Positions 15,648 to 24,270 of a stretch of 64,000 nucleotides of DNA are shown in pieces. Source of the stretch: Paenibacillus sanguinis 2301083 = DSM 16941 (GTDB lineage: Bacteria > Bacillota > Bacilli > Paenibacillales > Paenibacillaceae); NCBI RefSeq assembly GCF_000374825.1, contig NZ_KB895376.1, forward strand, positions 65,460 through 129,459, given 5' to 3'. Made by a program: the position numbers and the translations under genes. Under the pieces are notes generated by a model, which had not been told where the DNA came from, did no database searches, and worked only from the letters and a program-made list of their open reading frames with translations. Position 1 is the stretch's first letter. The number at the start of each line of letters is the position of its first letter.

Positions 15648-16144
15648 ACTGGTACGTCCTCCACGTCTTGACCGGCGAAGAGCTGAACGTGCAGAAGCGT
15701 CTCGCTCGCACCGCGCCGCATATCCGAACGCTGATTCCTCGGCGAAAGCTGATGGAACGACAAGGCGGCAAGATGAAAGAAGTCTCCCGCCTGCTATTTC
15801 CGGGATACGTGTTCGTTTACGCATTTCTGGATAATGAAAGCTATTACAAAATTGTCGCACCGGATGGCGTCATTGAAATCCTGGGCAGACCAACCCCGGT
15901 TCCTGTGCCGGTCAAGGAAATGGCCCACGTCCTCAAATGGTGCGAGGACAGCGAGCTGATCGGGCTGTCCAAGGTGGAAGACGGCGACCGGATCAAGGTT
16001 GTCAGCGGCCCCCTGAAGAACCTGGAAGGACAGATCGTCCGCGTGGATCGGCGCAAAGGCCGGGCGCGTGTGCGGCTGACGTTGTTCGGGGAGCCGAAGG
16101 AAATTGATTTTGGTATCGAGGTTTTAGAACAGGCACCGGTATGA
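15644..16144 (+). CDS. NusG-family antitermination protein (LoaP-like)
   Basis: 166 residues from ATG 15644, overlapping the previous stop. Residues 1 to about 105 are an NGN domain: MNWYVLHVLTGEELNVQKRL, then LIPRRKL and RLLFPGYVFVYAFL. Residues about 118-160 are a KOW domain (RIKVVSGPLKNLEGQIVRVDRRKGRARVRL). The host has its own NusG elsewhere, so this is a specialised paralogue like LoaP, which suppresses termination in dedicated operons of Bacillus and Paenibacillus. Embedded in the late operon between the terminase subunits, it may make late transcription processive over about 24 kb. Confidence 0.88.
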   Translation: MNWYVLHVLTGEELNVQKRLARTAPHIRTLIPRRKLMERQGGKMKEVSRLLFPGYVFVYAFLDNESYYKIVAPDGVIEILGRPTPVPVPVKEMAHVLKWCEDSELIGLSKVEDGDRIKVVSGPLKNLEGQIVRVDRRKGRARVRLTLFGEPKEIDFGIEVLEQAPV

Positions 16145-16257
16145 AGCGGCACCTTGTTACGGCAGGGCCGGGGATCGCCGGGAACACATGCAAGCCACAA
16201 CCAGCGCCGAGTAAGGCAGCCGGGTGGCGAAGCATGCCCGCCGGAGGTGACGCATGA
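16141..16257 (+). CDS. 38-codon coupling ORF
   Basis: A frame of 38 codons whose ATG overlaps the stop of the NusG-like gene (ATGA) and whose stop overlaps the terminase ATG (ATGA). Pro/Ala/Gly-rich product, no domain. It probably carries ribosomes from one gene to the next across a GC-rich, foldable gap; a stable peptide is uncertain. Confidence 0.4.
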   Translation: MKRHLVTAGPGIAGNTCKPQPAPSKAAGWRSMPAGGDA

Positions 16258-17984
16258 GCATACTTAAAGATTTTGCCAAAAAAAATGATAACGCCGCCCT
16301 CCAGGAGACGAAAGCCATTCGGCAGCTCATGGAGGCGTATTTGTATCGCGACGACTCTCCCGAACGTATGGAGCTGCGCAAGCAGTTTCAGGACGGTAAG
16401 CCGCTGACCGGGAAACAGGGTTTGCGGCGCAAGCTCGGAGCGCTAGACCTGGAGTATTTCGGCAAAGCCTACTTCGGCCATTACTTCAACCGGGAAACGC
16501 CGGAGTTTCACCGCGAACTGGATGAACTTTGGAAGCGCGGCGTCCTGAAGGGCGTCATCCCGACCGACAGCGAAGCGGCCAAGAAGGTCAATCAGCAGCC
16601 GGGCAGCAAGCAAGCCATTGCCGCCCCGCGTGGTCATGCCAAGTCAACGAACGTCACATTCAAAGACGCCGCCCATGCGACGCTATACGAGTACAAGCGG
16701 TATGTGCTGATCCTCTCCGACAGCTCCGATCAGGCCGAGGGATTCTTGGAACTGATCCGCGACGAATTCGAGGAAAACGCCGCGATCCGCGAGGACTTCG
16801 GCGACCTCAAGGGCAAGGTTTGGCGAAACGATGTGATCCTGACCAGCAACGGCATCAAGATCGAGGCCATCGGTTCGGGGAAAAAGGTTCGGGGCCGCAA
16901 ACATAAGAACTGGCGTCCTGACCTGATCTTACTCGATGACATCGAAAATGATGAAAACGTCTTGACGCCGCAGCAGCGGAAGAAGCTGTCAAGCTGGTTT
17001 TTCAAAGCGGTGTCCAAGTCCGGTGATACATACACGGACATTTTTTATATTGGCACCATCCTGCATTATGACAGCTTGCTGGCGAACATCCTGCGCAATC
17101 CGGGCTATCAGACGCGCAAGTACAAGGCGGTCCTTTCCTTCTCCCCTCGCAAAGACTTGTGGGACGAGTGGGAACTGATCCTAACCGACCTGGACAACAC
17201 GAGCCGGGAACAAGACGCTCTCGCTTATTTCGATGCCCGCCGGGAGGAAATGTTGGCCGGTACGCAAGTGCTGTGGGAAGCCAAGCTCTCCTATTACGAC
17301 CTCATGGTCATGAAGGTCGTCGAGGGCGAAGCGTCATTCAATTCGGAGGAACAGAACGAACCGATCAACCCGGAGGATTGCCTGTTCAACGAAGAGTGGC
17401 TCGACTTCTACAATCCGCTGGCGGTGGACTTTACCGTCGGATTCGAGTTTTTCGGCTTTATCGATCCTTCCTTGGGCAAGAGCAAAAAAAGCGACTATTC
17501 GACGATCCTGACGCTTGCCAAGCATATGCAGACCGGTTATTTGTACGTGCTGGACGCCGACATCGAGCGGCGGCACCCGGATGCTATCATTACCGATGCG
17601 ATGGAAAAGGAACGCTGGCTGCGCATGAGTTTCGGGCGTGGCTACACGAAGCTGGGATGTGAAACCAACCAATTCCAGTGGTTCCTCAAGGAGAAGATCG
17701 CCGAGAAGTCCGCCGAGCTGGGGCTGTATCTCCCTATCGAGGAAGTGAACCAGCATACGGATAAGACCATGCGGATTCAGACGCTTCAGCCGGATGTGAA
17801 GAACAAATATATCAAATTTGATGCACGTCATAAGCTGCTGCTGGAGCAGCTTAAACAATTTCCCATGGGCGCACACGACGACGGCCCGGATGCCTTGGAG
17901 GCTTGCCGGACGATTGCCAAGAGTGCGGGCGTCCTGGACGACAAGCTGCTGGGCGTGTTTAGGAGGTTGAGAATATGGGGTTAG
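16254..17984 (+). CDS. terL: Terminase large subunit
   Basis: 576 residues. ATPase domain: Walker A APRGHAKST (124-132) and Walker B LILLDDIE (224-231). Nuclease domain begins near FGFIDPSLGKSKKSDYS (first Asp about 404) and ends with GAHDDGPDALE. Cuts and pumps phage DNA into proheads; in Mu-like phages packaging starts inside the left end and includes host DNA. GGAGGTGACGC before the ATG. Confidence 0.93.
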   Translation: MSILKDFAKKNDNAALQETKAIRQLMEAYLYRDDSPERMELRKQFQDGKPLTGKQGLRRKLGALDLEYFGKAYFGHYFNRETPEFHRELDELWKRGVLKGVIPTDSEAAKKVNQQPGSKQAIAAPRGHAKSTNVTFKDAAHATLYEYKRYVLILSDSSDQAEGFLELIRDEFEENAAIREDFGDLKGKVWRNDVILTSNGIKIEAIGSGKKVRGRKHKNWRPDLILLDDIENDENVLTPQQRKKLSSWFFKAVSKSGDTYTDIFYIGTILHYDSLLANILRNPGYQTRKYKAVLSFSPRKDLWDEWELILTDLDNTSREQDALAYFDARREEMLAGTQVLWEAKLSYYDLMVMKVVEGEASFNSEEQNEPINPEDCLFNEEWLDFYNPLAVDFTVGFEFFGFIDPSLGKSKKSDYSTILTLAKHMQTGYLYVLDADIERRHPDAIITDAMEKERWLRMSFGRGYTKLGCETNQFQWFLKEKIAEKSAELGLYLPIEEVNQHTDKTMRIQTLQPDVKNKYIKFDARHKLLLEQLKQFPMGAHDDGPDALEACRTIAKSAGVLDDKLLGVFRRLRIWG

Positions 17985-19477
17985 GCACATGGCTGCGGCA
18001 AGCTGCTGGCGAAATCTCCAAGCTGCGCCGCCGGGTTAGCGCAATGGTTGGCCTGGGCTTTTCCAGCTACAAGTTGGACAGCCGTCGGGTCGATTACGCC
18101 CTGGCCCGCAGCCTATATGACAACGAGGCCGAGCCGTACAAGCTGGGCGCAGGATTTTGCAGGCCGATCATCAATGTGAAGTCCGGGTTTATGGGCGTTC
18201 CTTCCTTCCACTCGGAGGACGAGGCAGCAAAGGCGGTCGTGACCAAGTTCTTTACCGGCCAGACGTCCAAGATGAACCGAACGCACAAAAAGGCGCTGCT
18301 GGAAGGCGATTGCTTCGTCTGGCTACGGCGCGAAACAACGGATGCGGCGCTGTATCCTGAAATGCAATCGCGCCTGGTCTACACCATCATCCCGAACGAG
18401 GAAGTCCACTCCATCAATCGAAATCCGATGACGGGCCGGGTCGAAGAATACGTCCTGGTATCGAATATGGAATGGACGGACGAATCCGGGAACCGGCGAA
18501 ATACGAAGGTCACGCAATGGATCAGCGCGGAGCGGCGCAAGATTCGCCTGGAAGGCGATGCGATCCCTGGCTTCCCTGCCGAACATGAAGAGCCGAATAT
18601 GCTGGGTTTCATCCCGATTGAGCATTTTGCCAATGAAAAGGACGAAACGCGCTTGTTCGGTCAATCCGAGCTGGAAGCCATCGAGCCGTTTTTGAAGGCG
18701 TACCACGACGTCATGCTTCACGCGTTGCAAGGCTCGAAGATGCACTCCACGCCGCGCCTGAAGTTCAACCTCAAGGACGTGGCCGCGTTCCTTCGGAATA
18801 ACTTTGGCATCAACGATCCGGCCAAGTACGCCCAGGAAGGCGGCACCATCACCCTGGACGGCAAAGAATTTTTGATCATGACCGAAGGCGAGGACGCGGG
18901 CTTCATCGAAGTACGCAGCTCCACCGGCGACGCTGCCGCCCTGCTGAAGCTCATTTTCTATTGCATCGTGGCCGTAAGCGAAACGCCGGAATTCGTGCTT
19001 GGCGTCCATACGCCCAGCAGCCTGTCCAGCGTCCAGGAGCAAATGCCGGTCTTCGTTCGCAACATCAGCCGCAAGCGAGCTGACTTTGCAAGCAACTGGC
19101 AGCGCTTGGCGCGGATGGTGCTGGCGATGACCAAGGCCGAAACCGGACAGGAATTTGAGACGTTCGCCACAACCTTGGAATGGGAAGAAATCGACCCGCG
19201 CGATGAAAAGGAGTTGGCCGAAACGATCAAGGCTTTGACGGAAGGACTGAACACGGCCATTCAAGGTCGGTTCATGAGCGCTGATTCTGCCGCCGAGTTC
19301 CTGCGGGCCTACATCCCGACCATGAAGGAATATGATTCCGACGATCCTGAAGCCGAAACCGAGCGACAGCGCATCATCATGAATCAGGTGGAACGCGAAC
19401 GACTGTCCGACGGGGCGCTGGGGATCGGTGAGATTGACGCGATCAAAAAAGAGCTGAAGAAAGGCGGTGCAGCATGA
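17975..19477 (+). CDS. Portal protein (SPP1 gp6/Mu gp29 class)
   Basis: 500 residues, overlapping the terminase end by 10 bases. Portal-like features: SLYDNEAEPYKLGAGFCRPIINVKSGFMG, a core containing the repeated acidic/helical segments, and the wing-stem pattern before DPRDEKELAETIKALTEGLNTAIQGRFMS. Forms the dodecameric DNA channel at one prohead vertex. Position after terL supports the call. Confidence 0.85.
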   Translation: MGLGTWLRQAAGEISKLRRRVSAMVGLGFSSYKLDSRRVDYALARSLYDNEAEPYKLGAGFCRPIINVKSGFMGVPSFHSEDEAAKAVVTKFFTGQTSKMNRTHKKALLEGDCFVWLRRETTDAALYPEMQSRLVYTIIPNEEVHSINRNPMTGRVEEYVLVSNMEWTDESGNRRNTKVTQWISAERRKIRLEGDAIPGFPAEHEEPNMLGFIPIEHFANEKDETRLFGQSELEAIEPFLKAYHDVMLHALQGSKMHSTPRLKFNLKDVAAFLRNNFGINDPAKYAQEGGTITLDGKEFLIMTEGEDAGFIEVRSSTGDAAALLKLIFYCIVAVSETPEFVLGVHTPSSLSSVQEQMPVFVRNISRKRADFASNWQRLARMVLAMTKAETGQEFETFATTLEWEEIDPRDEKELAETIKALTEGLNTAIQGRFMSADSAAEFLRAYIPTMKEYDSDDPEAETERQRIIMNQVERERLSDGALGIGEIDAIKKELKKGGAA

Positions 19478-19782
19478 AATACCATCTGATGCAACCGGTC
19501 ATGATTGTTTCGGATACGCTCAACTATGGCCTGCCTGTCGGATCGCTCGCCTACGTGACCATGATCGAGCCTCGCGGCTTCTTCGGGACGCCGTACTTCA
19601 TCCGGGTGCCGTCGGAGCAAAAGGAATACTGGTCGCCGGAATGCGACTTGGAGCCTGCCGCCGATTGGTACGCCAAGGAGAGCGAAACCGTCATCCGCGA
19701 CGCCTTGATCGACTTCGCCCTGGCGACCGGCAATAAGGAGCTGTTCCAGGCACAAACCCGTCAAGGGGCGAAGCGAGAATGA
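19474..19782 (+). CDS. Head-region protein, unknown
   Basis: 102 residues overlapping portal and the next gene by 4 bases on each side. Beta-rich N-terminus (KYHLMQPVMIVSDTLNYGLPVGSLAYVTM). No family recognised; placement between portal and minor head protein suggests a virion or assembly role. Confidence 0.65.
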   Translation: MKYHLMQPVMIVSDTLNYGLPVGSLAYVTMIEPRGFFGTPYFIRVPSEQKEYWSPECDLEPAADWYAKESETVIRDALIDFALATGNKELFQAQTRQGAKRE

Positions 19783-20786
19783 AGCGAAGCGAAATCAATC
19801 AGATCAGACAGATCACCGGAGCCTATGCGCCCGAAGCGCTCAAGGCTCGGCAGGCATGGCTAGAGCTGCGCCTACGGCAAGACCCGGAGGTTCGTAAGCT
19901 GTTTACGCGGATGGCCGATCAAATTGCCGACACGTTGCGGCAAGGCGGTTCCGGCATGGTTGACGATTGGTTAATGGGAGCTATCGAAGGCCAGCTCCGC
20001 TATCTGATCACCGAGCTGCGGGACGGGCTAACCGAGACGCTGCACGGCCATATCGCGGCGGCGGTGGAGATCGGCAGCCGCTACAATCGCGCGGTGACGA
20101 TTGACCTGATGACGCAAAAGGTATCCATTCCCCGCGTCACCAAAAGCGGTCTGGAACGCATGTATGTGCGGGTCAATGAGGCGGCGGTTCGGGCGCATAT
20201 CGAGCGTACCAGCTACGGCCTGAAGTTGTCGGACCGGATATGGGATACCGCAGGTGGCGCGGGCGAAGTCATCCGCAACATTATTCAGGATGGCATCGCC
20301 ACCGGGAAGGATGCTATCGAAACAGCTCGCGCCCTGGAGGGTTACGTGCGCAGCGATGCGAATGTGATGTCCAAGTATTACGAAGGCATGCAGGAGCGCA
20401 TGAAGGGCCGCGTCCCGGACGATTTGAGTTACCAGGCATTGCGCACCGCCCGCACGGAGACGACCGCCGCCCTGGGCCAAGGCAGCATCGCATCGGCGAG
20501 AGCGTCACCGAGCTGTACCGGCATCAAGTTTTGTTTGTCGTCAGCTCACCGGGTGCAAGACATCTGCGACGTACTGGCGCGGGAGGATTTCGGCATGGGG
20601 CCGGGCGTGTATCCGCTCAACGATCCCCCGCCCTATCCGGCGCATCCGAACACGCTGTCCTATCTCGTCGAGGTGCATCAGCCGGTGGATGATTTCGTCC
20701 GCCAGCTCCGTTCCTGGGTGGATGATCCGGCCAGTCAGCCGCAGTTAAATGACTGGTACGCGACCGAATATTTGGGAGCGGCCTAG
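19779..20786 (+). CDS. Minor head protein (SPP1 gp7/Mu gpF-like)
   Basis: 335 residues. Helical N-terminus followed by the ALRTARTETTAALGQGSI motif typical of the phage Mu F/SPP1 gp7 head morphogenesis domain. The usual WxxxxDxxvC zinc-like segment is represented by SCTGIKFCLSSAHRVQDICDVL, which has Cys/His residues in matching places. Followed by a 135-base gap with a perfect palindrome. Confidence 0.8.
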   Translation: MKRSEINQIRQITGAYAPEALKARQAWLELRLRQDPEVRKLFTRMADQIADTLRQGGSGMVDDWLMGAIEGQLRYLITELRDGLTETLHGHIAAAVEIGSRYNRAVTIDLMTQKVSIPRVTKSGLERMYVRVNEAAVRAHIERTSYGLKLSDRIWDTAGGAGEVIRNIIQDGIATGKDAIETARALEGYVRSDANVMSKYYEGMQERMKGRVPDDLSYQALRTARTETTAALGQGSIASARASPSCTGIKFCLSSAHRVQDICDVLAREDFGMGPGVYPLNDPPPYPAHPNTLSYLVEVHQPVDDFVRQLRSWVDDPASQPQLNDWYATEYLGAA

Positions 20787-20846
20787 AACGCCCTCTGTGC
20801 GCCTTGGTGGATTTTACCGTCCGAATCTATGCCGGACAGGCTACAC

Positions 20847-20872
20847 CCCCGTTATAACGCGTTATAACGGGG
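20847..20872. repeat. Perfect 26-bp palindrome
   Basis: CCCCGTTATAACG followed directly by its exact reverse complement CGTTATAACGGGG; each arm contains the 8-bp self-palindrome GTTATAAC. It lies in the 135-bp gap between the minor head and protease genes, in the middle of the late operon. With no loop it folds poorly as RNA, which favours a DNA-binding site for a dimer or tetramer; a processing or pausing hairpin is the alternative. Confidence 0.9.
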
Positions 20873-20921
20873 TCTGCGGGGCATCTGAACAGGTTGACCC
20901 TGATAAGGAGGTGATAAAACA

Positions 20922-21974
20922 ATGGCAAAGGCGAAAAACAAACTCATTTTGCTTCCCGCGTCGATCACCGGCGAAATGAAGCCGCAGGACATCCCCCTCG
21001 CTCCTGGCGTCAACCTTGAAGCGATTAAGTCCGGCGACGAAGACCCGCTCGAAGTCGTGGTCGAAGTCCCGGCGGGCAAATCGACAAGAGGCTGGAATTA
21101 CAAGCCCGAGAGCTTGAAGGCAATTGTCGATCACGTCAATCGGGATACGTTGTCCGGTTTCCTCGGGCATCAAAAGGCCGACGAAGTCGCGAACAAGTTT
21201 GACCCGCCCGTCACGCATTGGGTGGGGGCACGGATGGAAGGAACGCGGGCTTATTTTCGTGGCGTGGTCGATGCGGCGGCGCAGGATTTGAAGCGATGGA
21301 TTCGCGCTGGAAGGATTAAGCAAGTCAGCATCTTCGGGATGCCCAAGCTCCAAACGGTCGCCGGGGAAACCGAGGTGATCGACTATAAACCGCTGTCCAT
21401 AGACTGGACGCCGCTCGACCGCTCCGGTATGCCGACGCGGATTGTGGCCCTGGGCGAGATGGACGAAATCGACGAAGGAGGAAACGAAACGATGGATTGG
21501 AAAGAATTGATTGCGCAGCTCAAGGCCGCGCTGGCCGAAGGCAAAGCGACCTTGCAAGAAGTGATCGCCGCGCTGGATGCCGATACAGCTTCCAAGCTGG
21601 AGCTGCTGGAGAAGGTGAAGCAAGCGCTCGGCGTAACCGATGACGGTCAATTGCTGGCAAGCGCGGAGCAAGCCGGAAAGGCGTTCAAGGAGAGCCAGCA
21701 GGCTGCACTCGGCCAAGAAGTGAAAGACGCGGTGCGCGAGAAGGTTGCGGGAGAAATGGCGCAAAACCTGATCGCGAAGATGATCACGCCGAAGGAAGGT
21801 CAAACGAAGGAAGCGATTGTCGGCGAGATTGACAGCTTGCTGGCTGACGAATCGATCAAGGCAATGATCAACCGCGTGTCAGTGGACACTCCGGCCTTCA
21901 TCGGCGGAACCGCCGTTGACAACCGCGCACAGTCCGGGAACGCCGCCGTCCAGACGGATAGCGTCCCGATCTAA
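20922..21974 (+). CDS. Prohead protease with C-terminal scaffold (Mu gpI-like)
   Basis: 350 residues. The N-terminal 190 residues match Mu-type protease I (GWNYKPESLKAIVDHVN, FLGHQKADE with His, VSIFGMPKL with Ser). The C-terminal 160 residues are a helical Ala/Glu/Lys scaffold. An internal ATG at 21492, 10 bases after AAGGAGG, is in frame and would make the scaffold alone, as in Mu I/Z and lambda C/Nu3. Confidence 0.88.
   Translation: MAKAKNKLILLPASITGEMKPQDIPLAPGVNLEAIKSGDEDPLEVVVEVPAGKSTRGWNYKPESLKAIVDHVNRDTLSGFLGHQKADEVANKFDPPVTHWVGARMEGTRAYFRGVVDAAAQDLKRWIRAGRIKQVSIFGMPKLQTVAGETEVIDYKPLSIDWTPLDRSGMPTRIVALGEMDEIDEGGNETMDWKELIAQLKAALAEGKATLQEVIAALDADTASKLELLEKVKQALGVTDDGQLLASAEQAGKAFKESQQAALGQEVKDAVREKVAGEMAQNLIAKMITPKEGQTKEAIVGEIDSLLADESIKAMINRVSVDTPAFIGGTAVDNRAQSGNAAVQTDSVPI
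21492..21974 (+). CDS. Scaffold protein from internal in-frame start
   Basis: 160 codons beginning at MDWKELIAQLKAALAEG. The strong internal ribosome site (AAGGAGG, 21475-21481) is unexplained unless this product is made. It would be the capsid scaffold, cleaved by the protease during maturation. Confidence 0.65.
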   Translation: MDWKELIAQLKAALAEGKATLQEVIAALDADTASKLELLEKVKQALGVTDDGQLLASAEQAGKAFKESQQAALGQEVKDAVREKVAGEMAQNLIAKMITPKEGQTKEAIVGEIDSLLADESIKAMINRVSVDTPAFIGGTAVDNRAQSGNAAVQTDSVPI

Positions 21975-21998
21975 CACGAACCCAAGGAGGGAAACGCA

Positions 21999-22400
21999 AT
22001 GGATACGAGATACCAAGGAAGTCCGGTGCCGGTTACGGTGCATGAGCTGTCGCGGTCGAAAGTCAGCGACGGCAAATCCGTCACCGTCACGGTGCCGGAA
22101 AACACGACCGTCACGGCTGGCGAATGGGCATTGCTGGACGGATTTTTCGGCCTGGCGATGCAATCGGCAACGACGGCGGCAGGCGAGACGAAAGACATCG
22201 TCCTGACCGTTGAGCAAGCGGAATACGAGACAGATCAGATCAGCACCAGCCAGGCGTTCGCGAAGGGGACTCCCCTTTACTGGAACGCCACGACTAAAAA
22301 ATTCACCGAAACCGAGACGGATAACCGGCTTGTCGGCCGCGTGACCAACGGTAAAGACGCGAACAACGTCATTTGGTTCCTGCTCGGTCCGCAGGCATAA
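21999..22400 (+). CDS. Capsid decoration-like protein (DUF2190)
   Basis: 133 residues, beta-rich and lacking Cys, with the DUF2190 pattern (VTVPENTTVTAGEWALLDGFFGLAMQSATTAAGE...FAKGTPLYWNATTKKFTET). DUF2190 proteins are located between scaffold and major capsid and stabilise the head. CCAAGGAGGG before the ATG. Confidence 0.8.
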   Translation: MDTRYQGSPVPVTVHELSRSKVSDGKSVTVTVPENTTVTAGEWALLDGFFGLAMQSATTAAGETKDIVLTVEQAEYETDQISTSQAFAKGTPLYWNATTKKFTETETDNRLVGRVTNGKDANNVIWFLLGPQA

Positions 22401-22415
22401 GGAGGGTAAACATCT

Positions 22416-23447
22416 ATGTTCAAGGTTATATCGTTTGAAGGCGAGAAAGCCAAGCGCCGTCAGGGCACCATTGAAAGCCGCGTGCCGTTTGTGCTGGACG
22501 GCCAACGCTTCGAGGCGATCAAGAAGATCGTCAACGGCGAAATGTCGATTCCGCGCTGGTCCAAGCCAGTGGGCGAAATGCTCTCGCTGGGCAGCGCCGA
22601 AAGTTTCAAAGAGCTGCTGGGCAAGGTAACGCTCGATGTGGAGCTGGGCCGCGAGAAGGTGCCGCTGCTGTATAAGGAAATCTATGAGCTGGTTTCCGAT
22701 CCGAACTTGCCGGAGCTGCTGGACGCGAAATGGGCGTTATCCGGTACGGTGATCTTTGCCGAGCATATGGAAGGCCAGGAAGTGAAGTTCGGTTCCGTCC
22801 GCGCCGAGCAAGGCCCAACCGCTCGGGTCGTGACGTACAGCGCGGGCTTCGAGTACACGAAGCAGATGATTGATTTCAACCGGACATTTGAAATTGACAT
22901 TCTCAACCGGGGCATGGGCGAAGGCTACAACTCGTTGCTGAACCATATCCACCTTTCCCCCATCGTTTCGTTCTCGTACAAACCGGCGAACAAAACGGCG
23001 TTCCAGGGTAAGGACGGTGAAGAGCGTTGGGTGTCCATCTGGCGGACGCTGGATGCCGCCCGCAGCGCGGCAGGTACAGCTAAGCGTCAGGGCAGCGTCT
23101 TGCTTGCCAACAGCGCAGATCAGACCGCCATTGAAACGGCGCTGAAAGGCTTCACGCATAATGGAACAACTTACGCGGCGATCAGCGGCGTTACGACGGT
23201 CATCTACTATGATGGCTACTCGGTCACAGTCGGGAAAAAGGAACATAGCTATCCGGGCGTCGCGCCTGGCAAGGCGTACCTGATCCGCCCGAAACGCGGC
23301 TTCAAGGAGCTGCTGAAACGCGACTTGCAGATCGAGACAACGCAGGGCGATTTGACGCGCTTGGTGCAAGCGCAAATGGTTGGTTACGCTTATCGCGGCG
23401 TGTATGCTGCGATTGAGGAAAACGTCCAGGAAATCGCGCTGCAATAA
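22416..23447 (+). CDS. Major capsid protein
   Basis: 343 residues, ribosome site AAGGAGGG. Directly follows scaffold and decoration genes and precedes the head-tail connectors. HK97-type features: YSAGFEYTKQMIDFN N-arm region, SVLLANSADQTAIETAL, and a C-terminal P/A-domain pattern (GYAYRGVYAAIEENVQEIAL). Builds the icosahedral shell. Confidence 0.87.
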   Translation: MFKVISFEGEKAKRRQGTIESRVPFVLDGQRFEAIKKIVNGEMSIPRWSKPVGEMLSLGSAESFKELLGKVTLDVELGREKVPLLYKEIYELVSDPNLPELLDAKWALSGTVIFAEHMEGQEVKFGSVRAEQGPTARVVTYSAGFEYTKQMIDFNRTFEIDILNRGMGEGYNSLLNHIHLSPIVSFSYKPANKTAFQGKDGEERWVSIWRTLDAARSAAGTAKRQGSVLLANSADQTAIETALKGFTHNGTTYAAISGVTTVIYYDGYSVTVGKKEHSYPGVAPGKAYLIRPKRGFKELLKRDLQIETTQGDLTRLVQAQMVGYAYRGVYAAIEENVQEIALQ

Positions 23448-23474
23448 CCGGAATTATCAAAATAATTGGCAAAG

Positions 23475-23500
23475 GAGCCGGGCGAACTCGGCTCTCTTTG
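23475..23500 (+). other. Hairpin after the major capsid gene
   Basis: GAGCCG (23475-23480) pairs with CGGCTC (23489-23494), followed by TCTTTG. It sits 27 bases after the capsid stop. Weak terminator or 3'-end stabiliser for the most abundant structural mRNA. Confidence 0.55.
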
Positions 23501-23517
23501 TCGTGGGAGGGTTGCAC

Positions 23518-23883
23518 ATGACGCCGACGGCAGACATACGCGAAGAGCTGCGCGAGCTGCTCGACGAGGAAATCCCCGAGGGCGGCACCGATCAGGACAC
23601 CGCCTTCACCGACGCCCGGCTGGACCGGCTGATCCAGTCGGCGTCAAACCTGTATGCCGCCGCCGCCGAAGGTTGGCGGCGAAAAGCGGCAAAAATTCAA
23701 AAACGGCTCGGCGACATCGCGTCCTATCAGACGGGTGCGGAACAATACGAACGGGTCGATCTATCCAAGGCGCTGGCCGCAGCGCTCAAGATGGCCGAAA
23801 CATTTGACGGCATGGCGGAAGCGCCCGCACCTAATGCGACAGGCAGTTTCATGTTCAACGTCAAACGGCCAGGGGTGTTGTGA
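23518..23883 (+). CDS. Head-tail connector (adaptor) protein
   Basis: 121 residues from ATG 23518 with GGGAGGG upstream. Helical: AFTDARLDRLIQSASNLYAAAAEGWRRKAAKIQ, then a linker and a beta tail (GSFMFNVKRPG). The first helices with two Asp and the Tyr-Ala-Ala run are typical of gp6/gp15-like adaptors. Synteny supports it. Confidence 0.7.
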   Translation: MTPTADIREELRELLDEEIPEGGTDQDTAFTDARLDRLIQSASNLYAAAAEGWRRKAAKIQKRLGDIASYQTGAEQYERVDLSKALAAALKMAETFDGMAEAPAPNATGSFMFNVKRPGVL

Positions 23884-24269
23884 TGATCGACGCAGCCGTT
23901 CGGAAGGCGCACATCGGATGGAATATCCGACAAAACCCAACGGAGGTCACGATTCGCGTCACACAGCGCGTCAAGGCGGGCGGCGGCTTTGAAGAAGTCA
24001 AGTCGCAGATCGGCCCGTTGACCGTTCGCGTGTTCGTTGGATCGCGTCCGCTCAAGGCCGATACCGTTTCGGAACGGGCTGGCCGAAAGGAAGTCAGCGA
24101 CACGTATTCGCTGCTCGCCGACTATACGGCCAATCTGCCGAGTGGCCCGGACGTAACGCAGGAATTCGACGCCTATCCGCATGGGCATTTTCGGATTACC
24201 TCCGTCCATCCGCAGATCGTCCAAAACGAAATATGCGGATACGTGGCCGAGCTGGAAAGGGTGAGGTGA
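23883..24269 (+). CDS. Head closure (stopper) protein candidate
   Basis: 128 residues; start overlaps the previous stop (TGATG); a GTG one codon upstream is possible. Beta-rich with an SH3-like pattern (TEVTIRVTQRV...DTYSLLADYTANLPSGPDVTQEFD). Order adaptor-stopper-gp10 is typical of tailed phages. Confidence 0.65.
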   Translation: MIDAAVRKAHIGWNIRQNPTEVTIRVTQRVKAGGGFEEVKSQIGPLTVRVFVGSRPLKADTVSERAGRKEVSDTYSLLADYTANLPSGPDVTQEFDAYPHGHFRITSVHPQIVQNEICGYVAELERVR

Positions 24270-24270
24270 T

